In this document: piece by piece, positions 1 to 12,416 of the stretch
Layout: the number at the start of each line of letters is the position of its first letter
How positions within the stretch are numbered: position 1 is the first letter of the stretch
From: Dioscorea cayenensis subsp. rotundata
Lineage: Eukaryota > Streptophyta > Magnoliopsida > Dioscoreales > Dioscoreaceae
NCBI RefSeq assembly: GCF_009730915.1
Contig: NC_052488.1
Location: forward strand, 23,597,868 to 23,661,867
Length of the DNA stretch: 64,000 nt
Reading direction: 5' to 3'
Program-made: the position numbers and the translations under genes
Notes under the pieces: generated by a model
Seen by the model: the letters and a program-made list of their open reading frames with translations, nothing else
The model's database searches: none
Told to the model about the DNA's origin: nothing

Positions 1-1232
1 GGGGAGAATATCATTAAGGAAAATTATTTCAAAAGTACCCCAACTTGGAATTTATATCACAAGCATTGTAGATATAGATCCTTCTTTTGGAATGGTATCC
101 TTCTTTCCCTGCCTGCTTTCAGGAAAAATTCTATGTCAGTTGTCAAAATCGGATCCTCTACTCTTTTCTGATCGACAACTGGGTCGAGGGGTGTGCACCT
201 GCCGACATTTGGCCCCATCTTTTCTCTTAGCTCAGTCTAGGGAAGAAACAGTTGTTGATTTTGTTCGTAGTGGATCCCCCTTTGCCTTCGGTGATTCGCC
301 TGCGGCTACCATTTTGCTCAACTCACTCCATATCCAACCCTTTTTTGGGTTTGATGAGAGGCATTGGAAACTATCTCCAAATGGAAGGTTCTCTATTAAA
401 ACCTTCTACAACTTTTTAATCGATGGGGGTATCCGTTGCCTTAAGACCAAAGTCATCCTTAGGGGCGATTGCCCCAAAAATATTAATCTCTTCAACTGGC
501 TGGCTTGGGATAATAAGATCTTGACTTTAGATAATCTCGCCTTGCGTAGATGTAATGTTTTACCTACGTCTACATGTATGATGTGCCATGCGGGGGTCGA
601 GACTGCTGAGCATCTCCTGTTGCACTGCCCCGTGTCTACCCATATTTGGTCCTTCTTTGGCCAATTATTAGAGATCCGCCGTACCCCTAGGTCTCTTCTT
701 GATCTCTGGGAAGAATGGCGCCGGTCTCTACCAAAATCCGTGCTTTAATTTTGGGATTTACTTGTAAAGGCTATCACTTGGATTATTTGGCTTATAAGAA
801 ACGCTCGAATTTTTAATACTATTTGTCTCCCGTCTTCTGCTTTGATTTTAAAGATTGAGTGTATGGTTCTGTTGTGGTTTTCTGCAGCTCCTGATTCTAA
901 GAGGGCGAAAATTGAGAAGCCGTTGGCGAAGGTGAAGCGAAGTTTGGAGTTTCTCTCATCCAGGGATGCAGATCCTTCTGTCCCTGTGGAGCGCCCTGTC
1001 CCCCGTCTGGCGAGATTTAGTTCTTTTGTTTCTTTTGTACCCCTTTTGGATTTTTCTTTCCTCTAGAGGTTGTTTTTCAGTTTCTTCTTTTGGTGGGCCC
1101 CTGGTGCTAGCCCCTTTCCTCCACTCCTTGTGGTTTTTTTTTGTTGTACTTTGGTGTCTCTTCCATTCTGTATTCGCGCCTTTGTTTTTTAATGAATTGT
1201 GGTTCATCCATTTTTTTTAAAAAAAAAAAAAT
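1..1232 (+). mobile_element. LINE (plant L1-type) 3' end, cut by window start
   Basis: The 3' part of a non-LTR retrotransposon. An open frame at 92-748 ends in the zinc-binding reverse-transcriptase domain (zf-RVT) found at the C-terminus of plant L1 ORF2: FNWLAWDNKILTLDNLALRR, then a C..C (CMMC) pair and the HLLLHCPV motif. After the ORF there is about 480 bp of 3' UTR ending in GTGGTTCATCCA and a poly(A) run at about 1219-1232. The same tail motif ends the other LINE copies in this window, so this is one family. The 5' part lies outside the window, so the insertion's target duplication cannot be checked. No longer coding for a full protein as seen here. Confidence 0.85.
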
Positions 1233-1804
1233 TCTTTTGGGTTGTTTGTCATGTATGTTCAATTAAAACTATTTTAAAAATAGTCGAAATGAATGATATC
1301 ACTTTCACACCGATCGGCGATCATAGCTAAAAAAATATGTTAAATAAAAAAAACTTTGATAATAAGTTTTGTTTTTAAATTTATTTTTAATATTAATTAT
1401 CTTCTCATCTTTTGGTTCAATCTATTTATAAGCAATTAACAGCTCCCTATTAAAAAAATTAACATGATGCACAATTTTAATTATATATAAATGAGATACA
1501 TTAAAAGAAATTGAGATGATTCCCACATGAAATTAAAATTATTTCTTTTGCGGTAGCAAAATATAAACAAATAAATTTTTATGTTTATTCAAATCCATGG
1601 ATTTGATCTTTCTGTACTTTGGTAGTTTGTTATTTATTTATTTATTATTTATTTTATTTTATTTTATTTTTTGAAAAGAAAATGGGTGTGTGTGCATTCA
1701 AATAAGATCAGAAAACAATAGATAAGAAAGGAATGGAGGAGCAAACAACCACTCCTTTCTTGGTTAAGAAACATTAACATATTTGACAAACAACCATTCC
1801 CATG
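1233..1804. other. AT-rich intergenic spacer
   Basis: About 570 bp of AT-rich DNA between two LINE copies, with short TTTA/TTTTA runs near 1635-1672. I see no gene, RNA gene or clear element in it. Confidence 0.5.
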
Positions 1805-2002
1805 TTTTTTGAAGATAAGTGGATAAACCACTGATCTATTGAAAGGAGAAACAAAAGTACAAAGAGTTAAGTCCTCTCACCAGAAGTGAGGGAACAAAGT
1901 ACAGCTAATAAAACAGAGAAGCAGAAAGTAGATAAGAGTCTAAGCAGGCGGAAGACATCGTCTGGCATCTCAGGCCTGTCTAGAAATGTAGAAGGAGCAA
2001 CT
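1805..2002 (-). mobile_element. LINE 3' UTR, part 1 of a split LINE
   Basis: Minus-strand LINE 3' end. It begins (on the + strand) with a short T-run at 1805-1810 followed by the complement of the family tail (GTGGATAAACCA type). It aligns with the copy at 44017-44805 through the CACCAGAAGTGAG and GTCTGGC...CTGTCTAGA segments. The alignment stops exactly at the solo LTR at 2003 and resumes at 4563, so this piece and 4563-8540 are one LINE. Bases 1998-2002 (CAACT) are the left target duplication of the solo LTR. Confidence 0.8.
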
Positions 2003-4562
2003 TGTCACGGCTCGAACCCAGCTTTATGGACCCGGGACGCCGACAAACGGCCGTACACCTACAAGGCCGAAACCAAATAGGCATACAATGCCTCAAAACC
2101 TGATCCAAAACAGAACAAAGAATCAAACTCCGTGGATTGCAAAAAACAATATAAACATATTCAAATAAAACCTAGGCCCACAACAACGTGACTTATTACA
2201 TGCTAATAAAATCGGTGATGGCCCGACGATTTCTGCTAAGCTATCTGCCACTCACCTCTACTCCTGATCTGAAAAAAAAAATATTAAACAACAACTTATG
2301 AGCTTGACAGCCCAGTAAGTACTCACTAAAAATATTGGGATCATTTACACAAAATCATAATTTATCAAAATGAGAAAATCGAAAATCAGAATTATTTCAA
2401 GTAAACACAGATGTCAAAACTGAGCATATAGGTCCCCCAAGCAACTATTGCCAAAACAAAATTACAAAATTCATATGTTTACCCTCGGTGACCCGAGACA
2501 AAATTTAACAAAAGTCATATTTTTACCCTCGGTGACCCCGAGACAAAATTATCAGAGGCCGTTATTCTTCACCGACGGAAAGCGGTGGGAAACTATAGTT
2601 TCTAGAAGAAAATACGTGTCGACACGGTCAGTGTTTAACCCCCAATGACAGGGTTATTGCAAAGTTATTTGGGGACTAGTTTCTATGTCAAAATACTTTC
2701 TGTTCACAAAAGCGATGAACTAACAAAATTCAAAAACAAGCAAAGTACAAAGAATTTACGATGAACATGATCCCATTTTTTTGTCATATCAAAAATACAC
2801 CGATTAATGGAATACAAACATGAACAGATAATAAAAATAATAATATTCTTTAATCAAAAATTAACTAAAAACATATCTAACATTCATAGTTGAAGTAATA
2901 CATTTTTAGATAAACTATTTAAATTTTACAAATTAAATAATCCGAATTAAAATAAATATTTAAACCTTTCCGATAATGGTAATCCAAAATAAAATATCAT
3001 TAACTCAAAATTTTAAATAATTTAAAGTAATTCCAAAAATAATGATAAATAAATAATTCAAAATATATATGTCAAAATAATCAGTAATTTTTCTTAAAAA
3101 TTCCAAAAGTTCACAAAACTTGAATTTTCAAGTATATACATATAATAGGATTTATATATGGGATACTTACTTGATTAACGCTAAAAAACTACTCTCAAAC
3201 CTTACACCTTTGGCATGTCCTATATTGGGGAAGAGATCCTATTAGCTTTAAATAACAAAATCGAGGCTAACAAGCAATAGTGTGTATATATATATATATA
3301 TAAAGATTTTTAGAAGGGTACAAATGCAAAAATTTCAAACTATTATTCTACACCCCCAAATATTGATTATTGTGAGGGTACAATAGCAATTACCCACTCT
3401 AAAAGCCATATCAATAATTTCAATATGATCAATGAGTACTAAAACCCTCATAACTTCACTTATATTTTTCCAAATCATAAATTTTAAAATTCTGGGAATA
3501 ATAGACACCTAACACTATGACATATCCTAAATTCACATAATTTAGAGTATTACTCAATTTGTAACATTCAATTGAATCTCCAAGTATTTCTGCAAACTTA
3601 TAATTCAGACATATACTTTTAAACTATGCATATCTCTCAACCTACAACTCCAAAAGTAATGAAACTTTACTGACAATCATACAACTAAAAAATGAACGAC
3701 TTTCTTATTTTTCAATTTATCTAATTCAATCTCCCTGATCATCAAAATTGGTCATGATTCTTCAAGTTCTGCACAGAAATATCATCCGAGATAATTATAT
3801 TAATAAGGCTATATCTCACAGACTATAGATGCATAAAATCTGAAATTTTGCAGGTATTTAGTTAATATCAGAATCTACAACTTTTATATTTTACTCTCCT
3901 TCAAATTATTCCTCTAATATCCTTAAAATCGGAGAGGAATTTCTGCTATAGTCAAAACGAAAATCTGAAACCTATCAAACTAAAACAACTAGCAATTCCT
4001 TTCACATGGCGAAAGATTGTATCTTAATCAACTATACTTCAAATTACATCAAACATATCATGCAAGATCTCATCCTTGAGATGTGATTTAATCCATAAAA
4101 ACATCATGATCAAGATCCTAAGTGCACACATCAAAAGAGAAACAAAACTCCTTCAAACCACAAATTGGGAACAAACCCTAGAAACTCAAGGGCTAAATCT
4201 AAAGTTTAAAGGTGAATCACAAATAGGAACAAATTTTAGGGTTTCAGAAAAAAAGAAATCTGGAGTCAACCGGCATCAATAATAATTGCACAAAGCTTAA
4301 AGATCCTACCTTGAAAGAAGCAAAACAACTCTCGAGAAGAAGATCCACTTGTCCTTGGCGCCGACACCACCATGAAATAAAAGAAAAGAGGGCTAGGGTT
4401 TTTTTTTTTATAAGAGATCATGGCGGTGGAGCTGCAATCAGATCGTGATATTTGGTAACCGTAAGGATAAGAGCAAGGGTTTTAAAATCTTTTAAATCAA
4501 TGGCTCTGATTGAAAAAGCTTACATTGACGGTTAGGATCTAATTTAAGGGGTGGGGCTCACA
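2003..4562. mobile_element. Solo LTR (2560 bp), probably Ty3/gypsy
   Basis: A 2560-bp block starting TGTCACGGCTCGAACCC and ending GGGGCTCACA, so it has the TG...CA ends of an LTR. It is flanked by a perfect 5-bp duplication CAACT (1998-2002 and 4563-4567). The LINE on both sides becomes continuous when the block and one CAACT are removed. No internal gag/pol is present, so it is a solo LTR left by unequal recombination. Starts of the TGTCACG..CGAACCC type are common in plant chromovirus LTRs, which is why gypsy is preferred; this last point is inference. Inside, two near-copies of a roughly 65-bp segment (TTTACCCTCGGTGACC core) lie at about 2477-2560. The short ORFs within are not genes. Confidence 0.85.
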
Positions 4563-7500
4563 CAACTACTCCTAGGTTGCATTGTGGTCGGAATCGCTAG
4601 TAGGATTTGAGGTTCTAGTGCTATAGAAGTTGAGTGAGCGCTTGATTTTCTGTGATGCTTTATTGAGATTTTGTTGATACCTATCAGCAACTGTTGAGAG
4701 CCAAGAAAGAAGCATATTAGCAGTTTTATAAATAATATTGAGATGCGATGATGCAGTCAATTGAAAGATGCGATTGTTTCTTTCGAGCCAAACATTCCAT
4801 AAGATTGAACGGGAAGAGATGTGGAAGAGAGTTTAATTCTAAAATTTGAGAAAAAAAAATGTCCAGATGCGTTTAGAGAAAACATAGTCGATGAAGAGAT
4901 GTTGAAGATTCTCAGAGGCACTGTGGCAAAGGACACAGGTATCGGTGGAGTTTTGAAAATTGTAACCTTTCTTGAAAAGATTTGCTAGAGTGAGGATTTT
5001 GTCCTCCCCAGCAAGCCAGCAGAAAAGAGTGATTTTGCTTTGACAATGATTTTTCCAGAAAAGGGGGTAAAGTGAGCTGCGTATTCCACCATCAATGAGA
5101 AATTTATAAAAGGATTTGACTGTGAACGTGCCACTTTTTTCAAGGGTCCAAGTGTGGATATCATCATGAAGTCAGGGATAATTTCAAGAAGAGCAGTTAA
5201 CATATCGGGGGTGGATGTGGAAAATAAAAGCTCAGGATTGTTTAGAAACTGGGAGAATTGCCTGATAGTAATTCAAGGGACAGTACAATCATTGAAGAGA
5301 TCGGGCCAACAATCTTTAAGTAGAATTCCAGCGTGCCAACGATCAGACTATAGTGAAGTGTTAGAGCCACTTCTGATAGTTTTCATTATACATGACCGGA
5401 AGGAGAGTAAAGTGGAGGTCACTCCTGCCCAAAAAAAGGATTTATTTCTGGGTGGAATGTGGGATAGAATTCCATTAGTGTCATTTATAGAATAATTAGC
5501 GTGGATGATTTTGGCCCAACTGCTGTTTGGATTGCAGGATAATTTCCACCACCACTTTCCTAATAAAGCGTTGTTGAAGGTCTGAAGGTTAAGGATTCCC
5601 CAGCCTCCCATTTCCCGCGGTCTAGTGATTCTGTTCCAGGCTATCAATCTGACTCCTTTGGGTCCCAGATCGAAGCCTTTCCAAAGAAAATCTCTCCGAA
5701 TTTTATCAATTTCATTAATCACCCAAGCGGGGAGCTTGAAAACTGACATCCAATAAACAGGAATAGTGGAGAGGACAGAGTTAATGAGCGTTAAGCGTCC
5801 ACCAAGTGATAAGTAATTTGCTTTCCAAGAAAGGAGTCTAGAGCGAACCATGTTAATGAGTTTTGCCCAGTCATTTCGTTTGGGTCTACGACCAGAAAGA
5901 GGAACTCCTAAGTAGGTAATTGGGAGACAGCTTCGGGAGCAGCTTAGGATTCTAGCTGAGGAATGATGAGGTTGGAAGCCGTAGTTAGAGAAGTACAGGC
6001 AGCTTTTCAAATAATTAATGGTTAAGCCAGAGGACCCCTCATAAAGATACATGATTAGTTTAATAATATGAAGATCTTCTTGTCCTCCAGTGGAAAAAAT
6101 AAGGAGGTCGTCAGCATATTGGAAGTGACAAGTGTTGTCGGTATGATTCAAGGGGACACCCACCAATACTTTAGATTTGAGAGCGTGGAAGAACATAGCG
6201 CTCAAAACATCAGCGGCTAGGGCGAAGAGCAACGGAGAAAGGGGATCACCTTGCCTAATGCCTCTTTTGCAACGGATGTAGCCCTGAGTCGTTCCGTTGA
6301 TAATGAATTAGGCTTTGGCAGTACTAAGAATGGAGTGAACCCAGGAGATCCATTTAGGTCCAAAGCCTCTAGCAGCAAGGATTTCGAACAGAAAATTCCG
6401 GTCAAGAGAGTCGAAAGCTTTTGCGAAATCCACTCTAAAGATGTGACCAAGACGTTTTCGTTTTTGTAAATTGAAAATGATTTCTTGTGCACCGACAATA
6501 TTGTCCACAATGCATCTGCCTTTAATAAATCCGGATTGTGATTCATCAACTAGCAAACTGATAACAGCACTGAGGCGATTGGCGAGGATTTTGGAAATAT
6601 TTTACAGGTGGAATTGATAAGGCTGATGGGTCGAAAGTCCACCACTTCACCTAGCGTGTTATTTTTGCAATAAGAGCAATATGTATCCAGTTGATACGTT
6701 CGAGGTTGATGGTGCCTTCGAAAAAATGCTCGCAAAGCTTAACAAGAGTGTCTTGGAGAATGGTCCAATGTTTTTGAAAGAAGAAAATAGGGAAGCTATC
6801 CGGACCGGGAGCTTTGTTAGGGTTAAGGCCAAAAACAACTTGTTTGATTTCTTCAGTAGTGAAAGGAAGTTCAAGCTGGGAGAGATCAATTCTTTCCTTA
6901 TATTAAAAAAGAAAGTGCCAGTCCAGGAGAAATCTATTTGGCAAAGAAGTACCAAAGACAGATCGGTAGTGATCAGTGAAGATTCTTCCAATTTGAAAAT
7001 TTCCGTCAATCCAATTGCCATTGTGAAGAATACGAGGTATGTGATATTTATTTCTCCTGCCATTTGCAACTTGGTGAAAGAATTTAGTGTTAGAGTCCCC
7101 TTCTCTAAGCCAAGTAATCCTAGAACGTTGTTTCCAATAAATTTCTTCCTGGTTTAAAATGTTGTATAGTTCAGAGCGAATTTGGGAAAGTCGGTTGGAT
7201 TCTTCCTCTAAGAGGGGTCTAATTTCACCAATGATGTCAATGGAATGTAATTCGTCTAGGAGACTGCTTTTGGGGATCTTAGAAGCGCAAAAATTGTTCT
7301 TGGACCAAGTGCAGAGGTTGGATTTCAAATAAGTGAGTTTTTTGGAAAAGATAAACGCTCAACAGCCAACAGGGTTTGGTTCTGACCACCAATCTTTAAT
7401 AAGATTGATGATATGAGGGTTGGAATACCAGAATTTCTCAAATTTGAAAATTCGGGATCTCTTAAGATGTAATTCAAAATCAAGACAGATAGGAGAATGA

Positions 7501-8540
7501 TCCGAACCAAATCTGGGAAGATTAAATTGAGATGTTCTTGGCTATAAGGAGGTCCAATCATGAGAATAAAGGAATCGATCAAGTCTAACCCAGATAGGGT
7601 TAGATTGTCCATTGGACCAAGTAAATTTTCTCCCACTAATGGGAGGGTCGATAAGATCAAGTTCACTTAGAAGGTTCTGGGATATGGTGATATCTCTAGG
7701 ATTAGAGATACCGTTATTTTTGTCATCTAAGGAGAAAACCATGTTGAAATCGCCACAAATAACCCATGGAGTTGAAATGAGGTTTTTCAGGATTCGGAGT
7801 TCATTCCAGAATTCAGGCCTGATGGGTCTGGAGTTTGGCCCATAAACACTAGAGCAAGTCCAAGTGGAGTTATCAAAATGATTAGTAAATTTGACGGAAA
7901 TGGTAAAGGATCCCTTATAAATTAAATTACCAATAAGTTGTAAGCTGTCCCAAGCGAGGATAATACCTCCAGCAGTACCTTGGGCCGGTAAGTATTCAAA
8001 AGAGTCAATGTGTTTGCCTCCAATTAATCTCTAGAGAGAACTATGAAGGTTTTGAAGTTTAGATTCTTGGAAGCAAATAATATCAGCTTTGCAATTTAAA
8101 ATAACTTCTTTGACTAAGTGGCGTTTAGAGGGTCTGCCTAGACCTCTAACATTCCAGCATAAAATTTTCATAAGAAACAGATATGGTCTAAGAATTAGAT
8201 CTCCGGGGAGATCAAAAAATTAGAGGAAAATTGGAATCTCTTACAGCTTCAAGAGAGCTGATTTTATCTAGACATTTTGATTTATGAGAAGGAGATCCTA
8301 GGAATTTAATGCCACAAGAATTACTGTATTTAAGAATTTGAGCATCAGTACAAGAAGAAAATTTTGAATTATTAAAAGAGGGCGTACCTTCTTGTGGATC
8401 TTCAGGGATTTTTTTCTTGGAAGATCAGGGAGGATGAGGTACAAACCCAGCTTCTTCATTCCAGCGTCTGGAGGGTTTCTTTGTTCTTTCACTTCTTCTG
8501 AGCTGTTTAGGGTCTGTATGAAGTTGTTTCGGAATATCCT
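4563..8540 (-). mobile_element. LINE (plant L1-type), part 2 of a split LINE
   Basis: Minus-strand continuation of the LINE at 1805-2002, holding nearly the whole of ORF2 and the end of ORF1. At 4568 onward the sequence again matches the copy near 44250, including GAGTGAGCGCTTGATTTTCT. Just upstream of ORF2 (about 8220-8345, minus) a reading frame resembling the C-terminal tail of an ORF1 can be followed, with a stop some 50 nt before the ORF2 start. The 5' boundary is uncertain: the match fades into (TA)n DNA near 8540-8600, and I could not find a target duplication matching the 3' flank at 1790-1804. Confidence 0.8.
4600..8171 (-). pseudogene. LINE ORF2 (endonuclease-RT), disrupted
   Basis: ORF2 of a plant L1 LINE, read from the ATG at 8171 (MKILCWNVRGLGRPSKR). 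It would encode the endonuclease and reverse transcriptase needed for target-primed reverse transcription. Order: APE-type endonuclease (8171 to about 7540, including FQESKL, VICGDFNMV and the RxxFTWSNG region), linker, RT (about 6850-5900, with QSGFIKGRCIVDNI, DFAKAFDSL and the catalytic FQYADDLLIF), RT thumb/connection (SRLLSWKANYLSLGGRLTLI), then zf-RVT near 4990-4800. The frame is broken: an in-frame stop lies in the endonuclease near 8033 and there are shifts near 7540, 6900, 6560, 6300, 6230 and 5350. It cannot make a full protein as read, but the domain order is complete, so it is a once full-length copy. Confidence 0.85.
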
Positions 8541-8925
8541 CCAAGGTACAGGAATTATCTATTTATTATATATATATATAACTTTATATATAGTTATATA
8601 TATATATATATATATTATATCAATGCTGCTACCTGTGCCTTGTCGCCACGTTGCATGCCTCGTTGTCGCCTTAATATATAACTTATTATTGCCTTGAAAT
8701 TTATATATTTATTTTAGACATTGTCGCTGCCTCGAGATGATCTTTCTTGCTATTGCTTTAGGATGAGATCACTGCATTGGATTGATACATCAATTCTAGA
8801 TGACTCCAATCTTCACTCGGGTTGATATTTAGTGAGCTTCGAGTTGCAAAAGCATGTGCAACAATATAACATTAAATGTAGTCCAGGTCCGTGCAACCTC
8901 AAATGATCATCATTCTCAAAAATAT
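8541..8925. other. AT-rich spacer with (TA)n
   Basis: Short spacer between the LINE and the Tat-like element, with (TA)n stretches at about 8566-8617. No gene is seen. Bases 8921-8925 (AATAT) are the left target duplication of the next element. Confidence 0.5.
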
Positions 8926-10437
8926 TGTTTATATAGATTTTTAAAAAAAGAATTAGAAAAATTAGAAAAATATAAAAAAAGATACATGAGGGCTAAAAAT
9001 GAAAAAAATAAAAATAAAATAAAAACGTGGGCCTAAATTGTCACGTGAAAAAAATAATAATAATAAAATAAATTAAAATCAAAAATTTTTTAAAAAATGA
9101 GTGAGAACAAAAGAGAAATAAAAAGAAATGGATAAGAAGGGATTTTTGAAATAAAAATTTGAATTTTTAAAAAGGGGTATCTCTTGGAAGTTAAGGATAA
9201 TCTTACGGGGAGGAACAGGGTAAAAAGAAAGGAAAAGGGAAGGAGGATAAGAAAAAAAGGAAGGAGGATGGCATGAAGAAGAAAGGAAGCTCTCTATGGT
9301 GGGGCCAAGGGAGTTTAAACAATTGATGTATTTCTTCTCTCCATGGTGGGGCCGGCCAAAAATAAAAAATAAAAAAAAAATCAGCATGGTGATGAAGAAG
9401 GAGGCTTTCTTCCATGGTGGGACCGGGATGATAAAATGAGAAGTGATGCTCTCTTAGAAGGTGGGACCCGGAGGATATAAAATATTTATGGATGAGTGAC
9501 TCTCTTTTTCATGATGGGACCCGGGTGAAGAAGATGAAGCATGCTCCTCCTCGTTGCCACCTCTTTGCAGACACAAATAAAGAGATACTGGAATGATGAT
9601 AGAAAGTCCTACTGAGATGCTTGACGATGGTGATGCCCTCTTCATGAATCTCGAAGCATGCTTAAGAAGTTCGTCACTCCAAAGAGGTAGATGACCTTAT
9701 AAAATCTCATACCAAGTATATATATATATACAAGCATGTTTTGGTTTCGTTCAACCCATGCAAGATGCCATGAAGAAAAAAATCTTAGATGAAAGTTCAT
9801 GCAAAATACCTACATCTGGTTGTTAATCCCATGCATAATGCCATAAAAAAATATATATCATCTTGATGATGTAGATGAAACTCTATACAAAATGTATAAG
9901 ATGCGTTCTGGTTGCACGCCCCATACCCATGCCATAAAAAAATCTTTAAATATTAATGCTAAACCCTTCCCTCTGCATAATTTGTCTTTAAATCATGCCC
10001 ATAGACAAGAGCATATGCATGTTGTTGGTTTTCACTCACTGTGAACACCATCGTAAAAAAAAGAAGAAGAAGAGATTTTTTTAGGACACATGTGCAAAAA
10101 TGTGGAAATGTGTGAAAATACGAAAACTCGAGGGTTTAACTGCAAAAAATAATATATATGGAAAAATATGAAAATATGAAAGTTTGGGGATTTATTTGCA
10201 AATTTTGATAAAATGTGAAAAAATGAAAATTTAGAGGATTTAAATGAAAAAGAAGAAGAAAAGAAGAAAAAAAGGATTTTTAAGCGAAGATGAGGGGTAT
10301 TTTGGTAATTTCATAAGACCCTCTTAAGTCTTAAGCTTACCGTGATGTCTAATGCGTGTTGACTGCTCTCTTTTGGAGGGCCTCTTCATTGCCTCTTAAC
10401 AGTCACGGAAGCGGATGAACTATTGAAGATCCTTTTA

Positions 10438-10780
10438 AAACTCTCTTTGAGCTGATGGACCTGGTTTGAGGCCATTGACTCTCTTTGGAGTGATGACTAA
10501 TCTCTTTGAGCTGATGGACCTTGTTTGAGGCCATTGACTCTCTTTGGAGTGATGACAAATCTCTTTGAGTGAGCTGATGGACCCTGTTTGAGGCCATTAA
10601 CTCTCTTAGAAGTGATAGAAAATTCCAAAACCCTTAAAACTCTCTTTGAGCTGATGGACCCTTTTTGAGGCCATTGACTCTCTTTCGAGTGACGAAAAAT
10701 TCCAAAACCCTTAAAACTCTTTTCGACCTGATGGACCATGTTTGATGCCATTGACTCTCTTTAGAGTGACAAAGAAATTT
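10438..10780 (+). repeat. Tandem repeat 1 in 5' LTR (about 60-85 bp, 5 units)
   Basis: Five imperfect units around the core CTCTTTGAGCTGATGGACC followed by TTGAGGCCATTGACTCTCTT. Units begin near 10441, 10500, 10560, 10630 and 10716. Some units carry an insert containing GAAAATTCCAAAACCCTTAA. The same array is at 19540-19880 in the 3' LTR. Confidence 0.85.
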
Positions 10781-10849
10781 CAAGACCTTCAAAAGCGAAG
10801 CATTCTAAAACAAAAGATCAAATCAAAATCAAGGCATTAAAAAAAATGA

Positions 10850-11990
10850 TAAATCAACAAATGAGCTCAACAACCTCATTGTTAAAGGTTTGAAGAGTTC
10901 ACAAGCTGCAAAAAGCCTCACAAGCTTGAAGGCCAAAGCTTATAAAGAAATCAAATCAAGTTTCAAATCAAATTCAAGATGCAAACTAAAAAGTCCAAGT
11001 TTCAAGTTTCAAATAAATCAACAAATGAGCTCGACAACCTCGAGACTACAGCGTTGAAGAGTTCACAAGTTACAAAAGTTTCACAAGCCCAAAAGCCGAA
11101 GCTTATGAAAAGTCAAATCAAATTCCAAATCAAATCAAAGTTGCAAATTTCAATATCCAAGTTCCAAGTTTCAAACAAATCAACAAATGAGCTCAACAAC
11201 CTCAAGGATAAAGCGTTGGAGAGTTCACAAGTTGTAAAGAGCTTCACAAGCATGAAGGCCGAAGCTTATAAAGAAATCAAATCAAGTTTCAAATCAAATC
11301 CAAGATGCAAAAGTTCAAATGTCCAAGTTTCAAGTTTCAAATAAATCAACAAATGAGCTCGACAACCTCGAGACTACAGCGTTGAAGAGTTCACAAGTTA
11401 CAAAAGTTTCACAAGCCCAAAAGCCGAAGCTTATGAAAAGTCAAATCAAATTCCAAATCAAATCAAAGTTGCAAATTCCAATATCCAAGTTTCAAGTTTC
11501 AAACAAATCAATAAATGAGCTCAATAACCTTAAAATTAAAGTGTTGAAGAGTTCACAAGTTGCAAAAAGCCTCACAAGCCCGAAGGCCGAAGCTTATAAA
11601 AAATCAAATCAAGTTTCAAATCAAATCCAAGATGCAAGTTCAAAGTTCAAGATACAAATTTCAAATGAATCAACAAATGAGCTCAACAACTTCATGGATA
11701 AAGTGTTGGGGAGTTCACAAGTTGCCAAAAGCTTTACAAGCATGAAAGCCGAAGCTTATGAAAAATCAAATCAAGTTCCAAATCAAAATCTAAGATGCAA
11801 GTTCAAAATCAAAGATCCAAGTTTCGAACAAGTCAACAAATGAGCTCAACAACCTCAAGGATAAAGCGTTGGAGAGTTCACAAGTTGCAAAAAGTTTCAC
11901 AAGCCTGAAAGCCGAAGCTTGTGAAAATTCAAATCAAGTTCCAAATCAAATCCAAGATGCAAATTCAAATATCCAAGACACAACTTCACC
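10850..11990 (+). repeat. Tandem repeat 2 in 5' LTR (about 160-165 bp, 7 units)
   Basis: Seven units of about 160-165 bp, each with the anchor CAACAAATGAGCTC (or one-base variants). The anchors lie near 10857, 11021, 11181, 11347, 11511, 11671 and 11833. Each unit goes on with GAGTTCACAAG, a GCCGAAGCTTAT block and CAAATCAAATCAAG-type A-rich sequence. The array is strongly A/C rich on this strand, which leaves long open frames. Those frames shift between units because the period is not a constant multiple of three. Confidence 0.9.
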
Positions 11991-12398
11991 AGTTTTTAAG
12001 TCATGTTCAAGATGCATATTTCGACCGTTGACGAAGACCAAAAGTCAACAAAAGTCAAAGCGCGATTTTCGGCAAAATAGTCGGAAGGAGATAAAAGGCT
12101 ACAATTATTGTTGTGTCAAGATGATTAAATTCCAAATTTCTTGTACTTTTAACGAAGACTATGAATTCATGAATAAAATTTATTTGTTGGAATCTGTTTC
12201 TTCACACTTATTTTCTTAATCGGAGGTTCCTGTGACAATGTCCAGGGTAATTAATATTAGGGGCTTGCCCCTAATGGAAGTCATGAACCCATAATCCCTT
12301 GAAGTCTACAAAATATTAAAATTTGATTTGTGATCCATACTTTTTAACCGGTCAATCCTAATCAAAGGCTGGATGGAAAGAAAGGAGCCCACAAAGTC

Positions 12399-12416
12399 TG
12401 GCACGCCCGGTGGGAC
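12399..12416 (+). promoter_or_regulatory. Putative primer-binding site
   Basis: TGGCACGCCCGGTGGGAC starts 5 bases after the 5' LTR end. It begins with TGG (complement of a tRNA CCA end), as expected for a minus-strand primer site. I do not assign the tRNA with confidence. Confidence 0.65.

Larger units (their letters stand above)
8926..12393 (+). repeat. 5' LTR of Tat-like element (3468 bp)
   Basis: Starts TGTTTATATAGATT and ends GGAGCCCACA. It matches the 3' LTR at 18008-21522 along its whole length. The purine-rich first third (about 9100-9420) gives spurious low-complexity ORFs. Two different tandem arrays fill the last 2 kb (listed separately). Open frames in this LTR come from the repeats and I do not treat them as genes. 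Confidence 0.93.

Noticed and set aside
1798..8171. Two separate LINE insertions at 1.8-2.0 kb and 4.6-8.2 kb
   Set aside because: The junction sequence, after removing the solo LTR and one CAACT, matches the unbroken copy at 44 kb, so it is one LINE.
9079..9645. Phe/Pro/Ser-rich minus-strand ORFs (also 18153-18735)
   Set aside because: Purine-rich LTR sequence read backwards; present in both LTRs, no domain.
10979..12219. Long Lys/Ser/Gln-rich ORFs in the 5' LTR (and 19990-21207 in the 3' LTR) as repeat-protein genes
   Set aside because: They follow the 160-165 bp tandem units, switch frame between units, have no known domain and lie in both LTRs of the same element.
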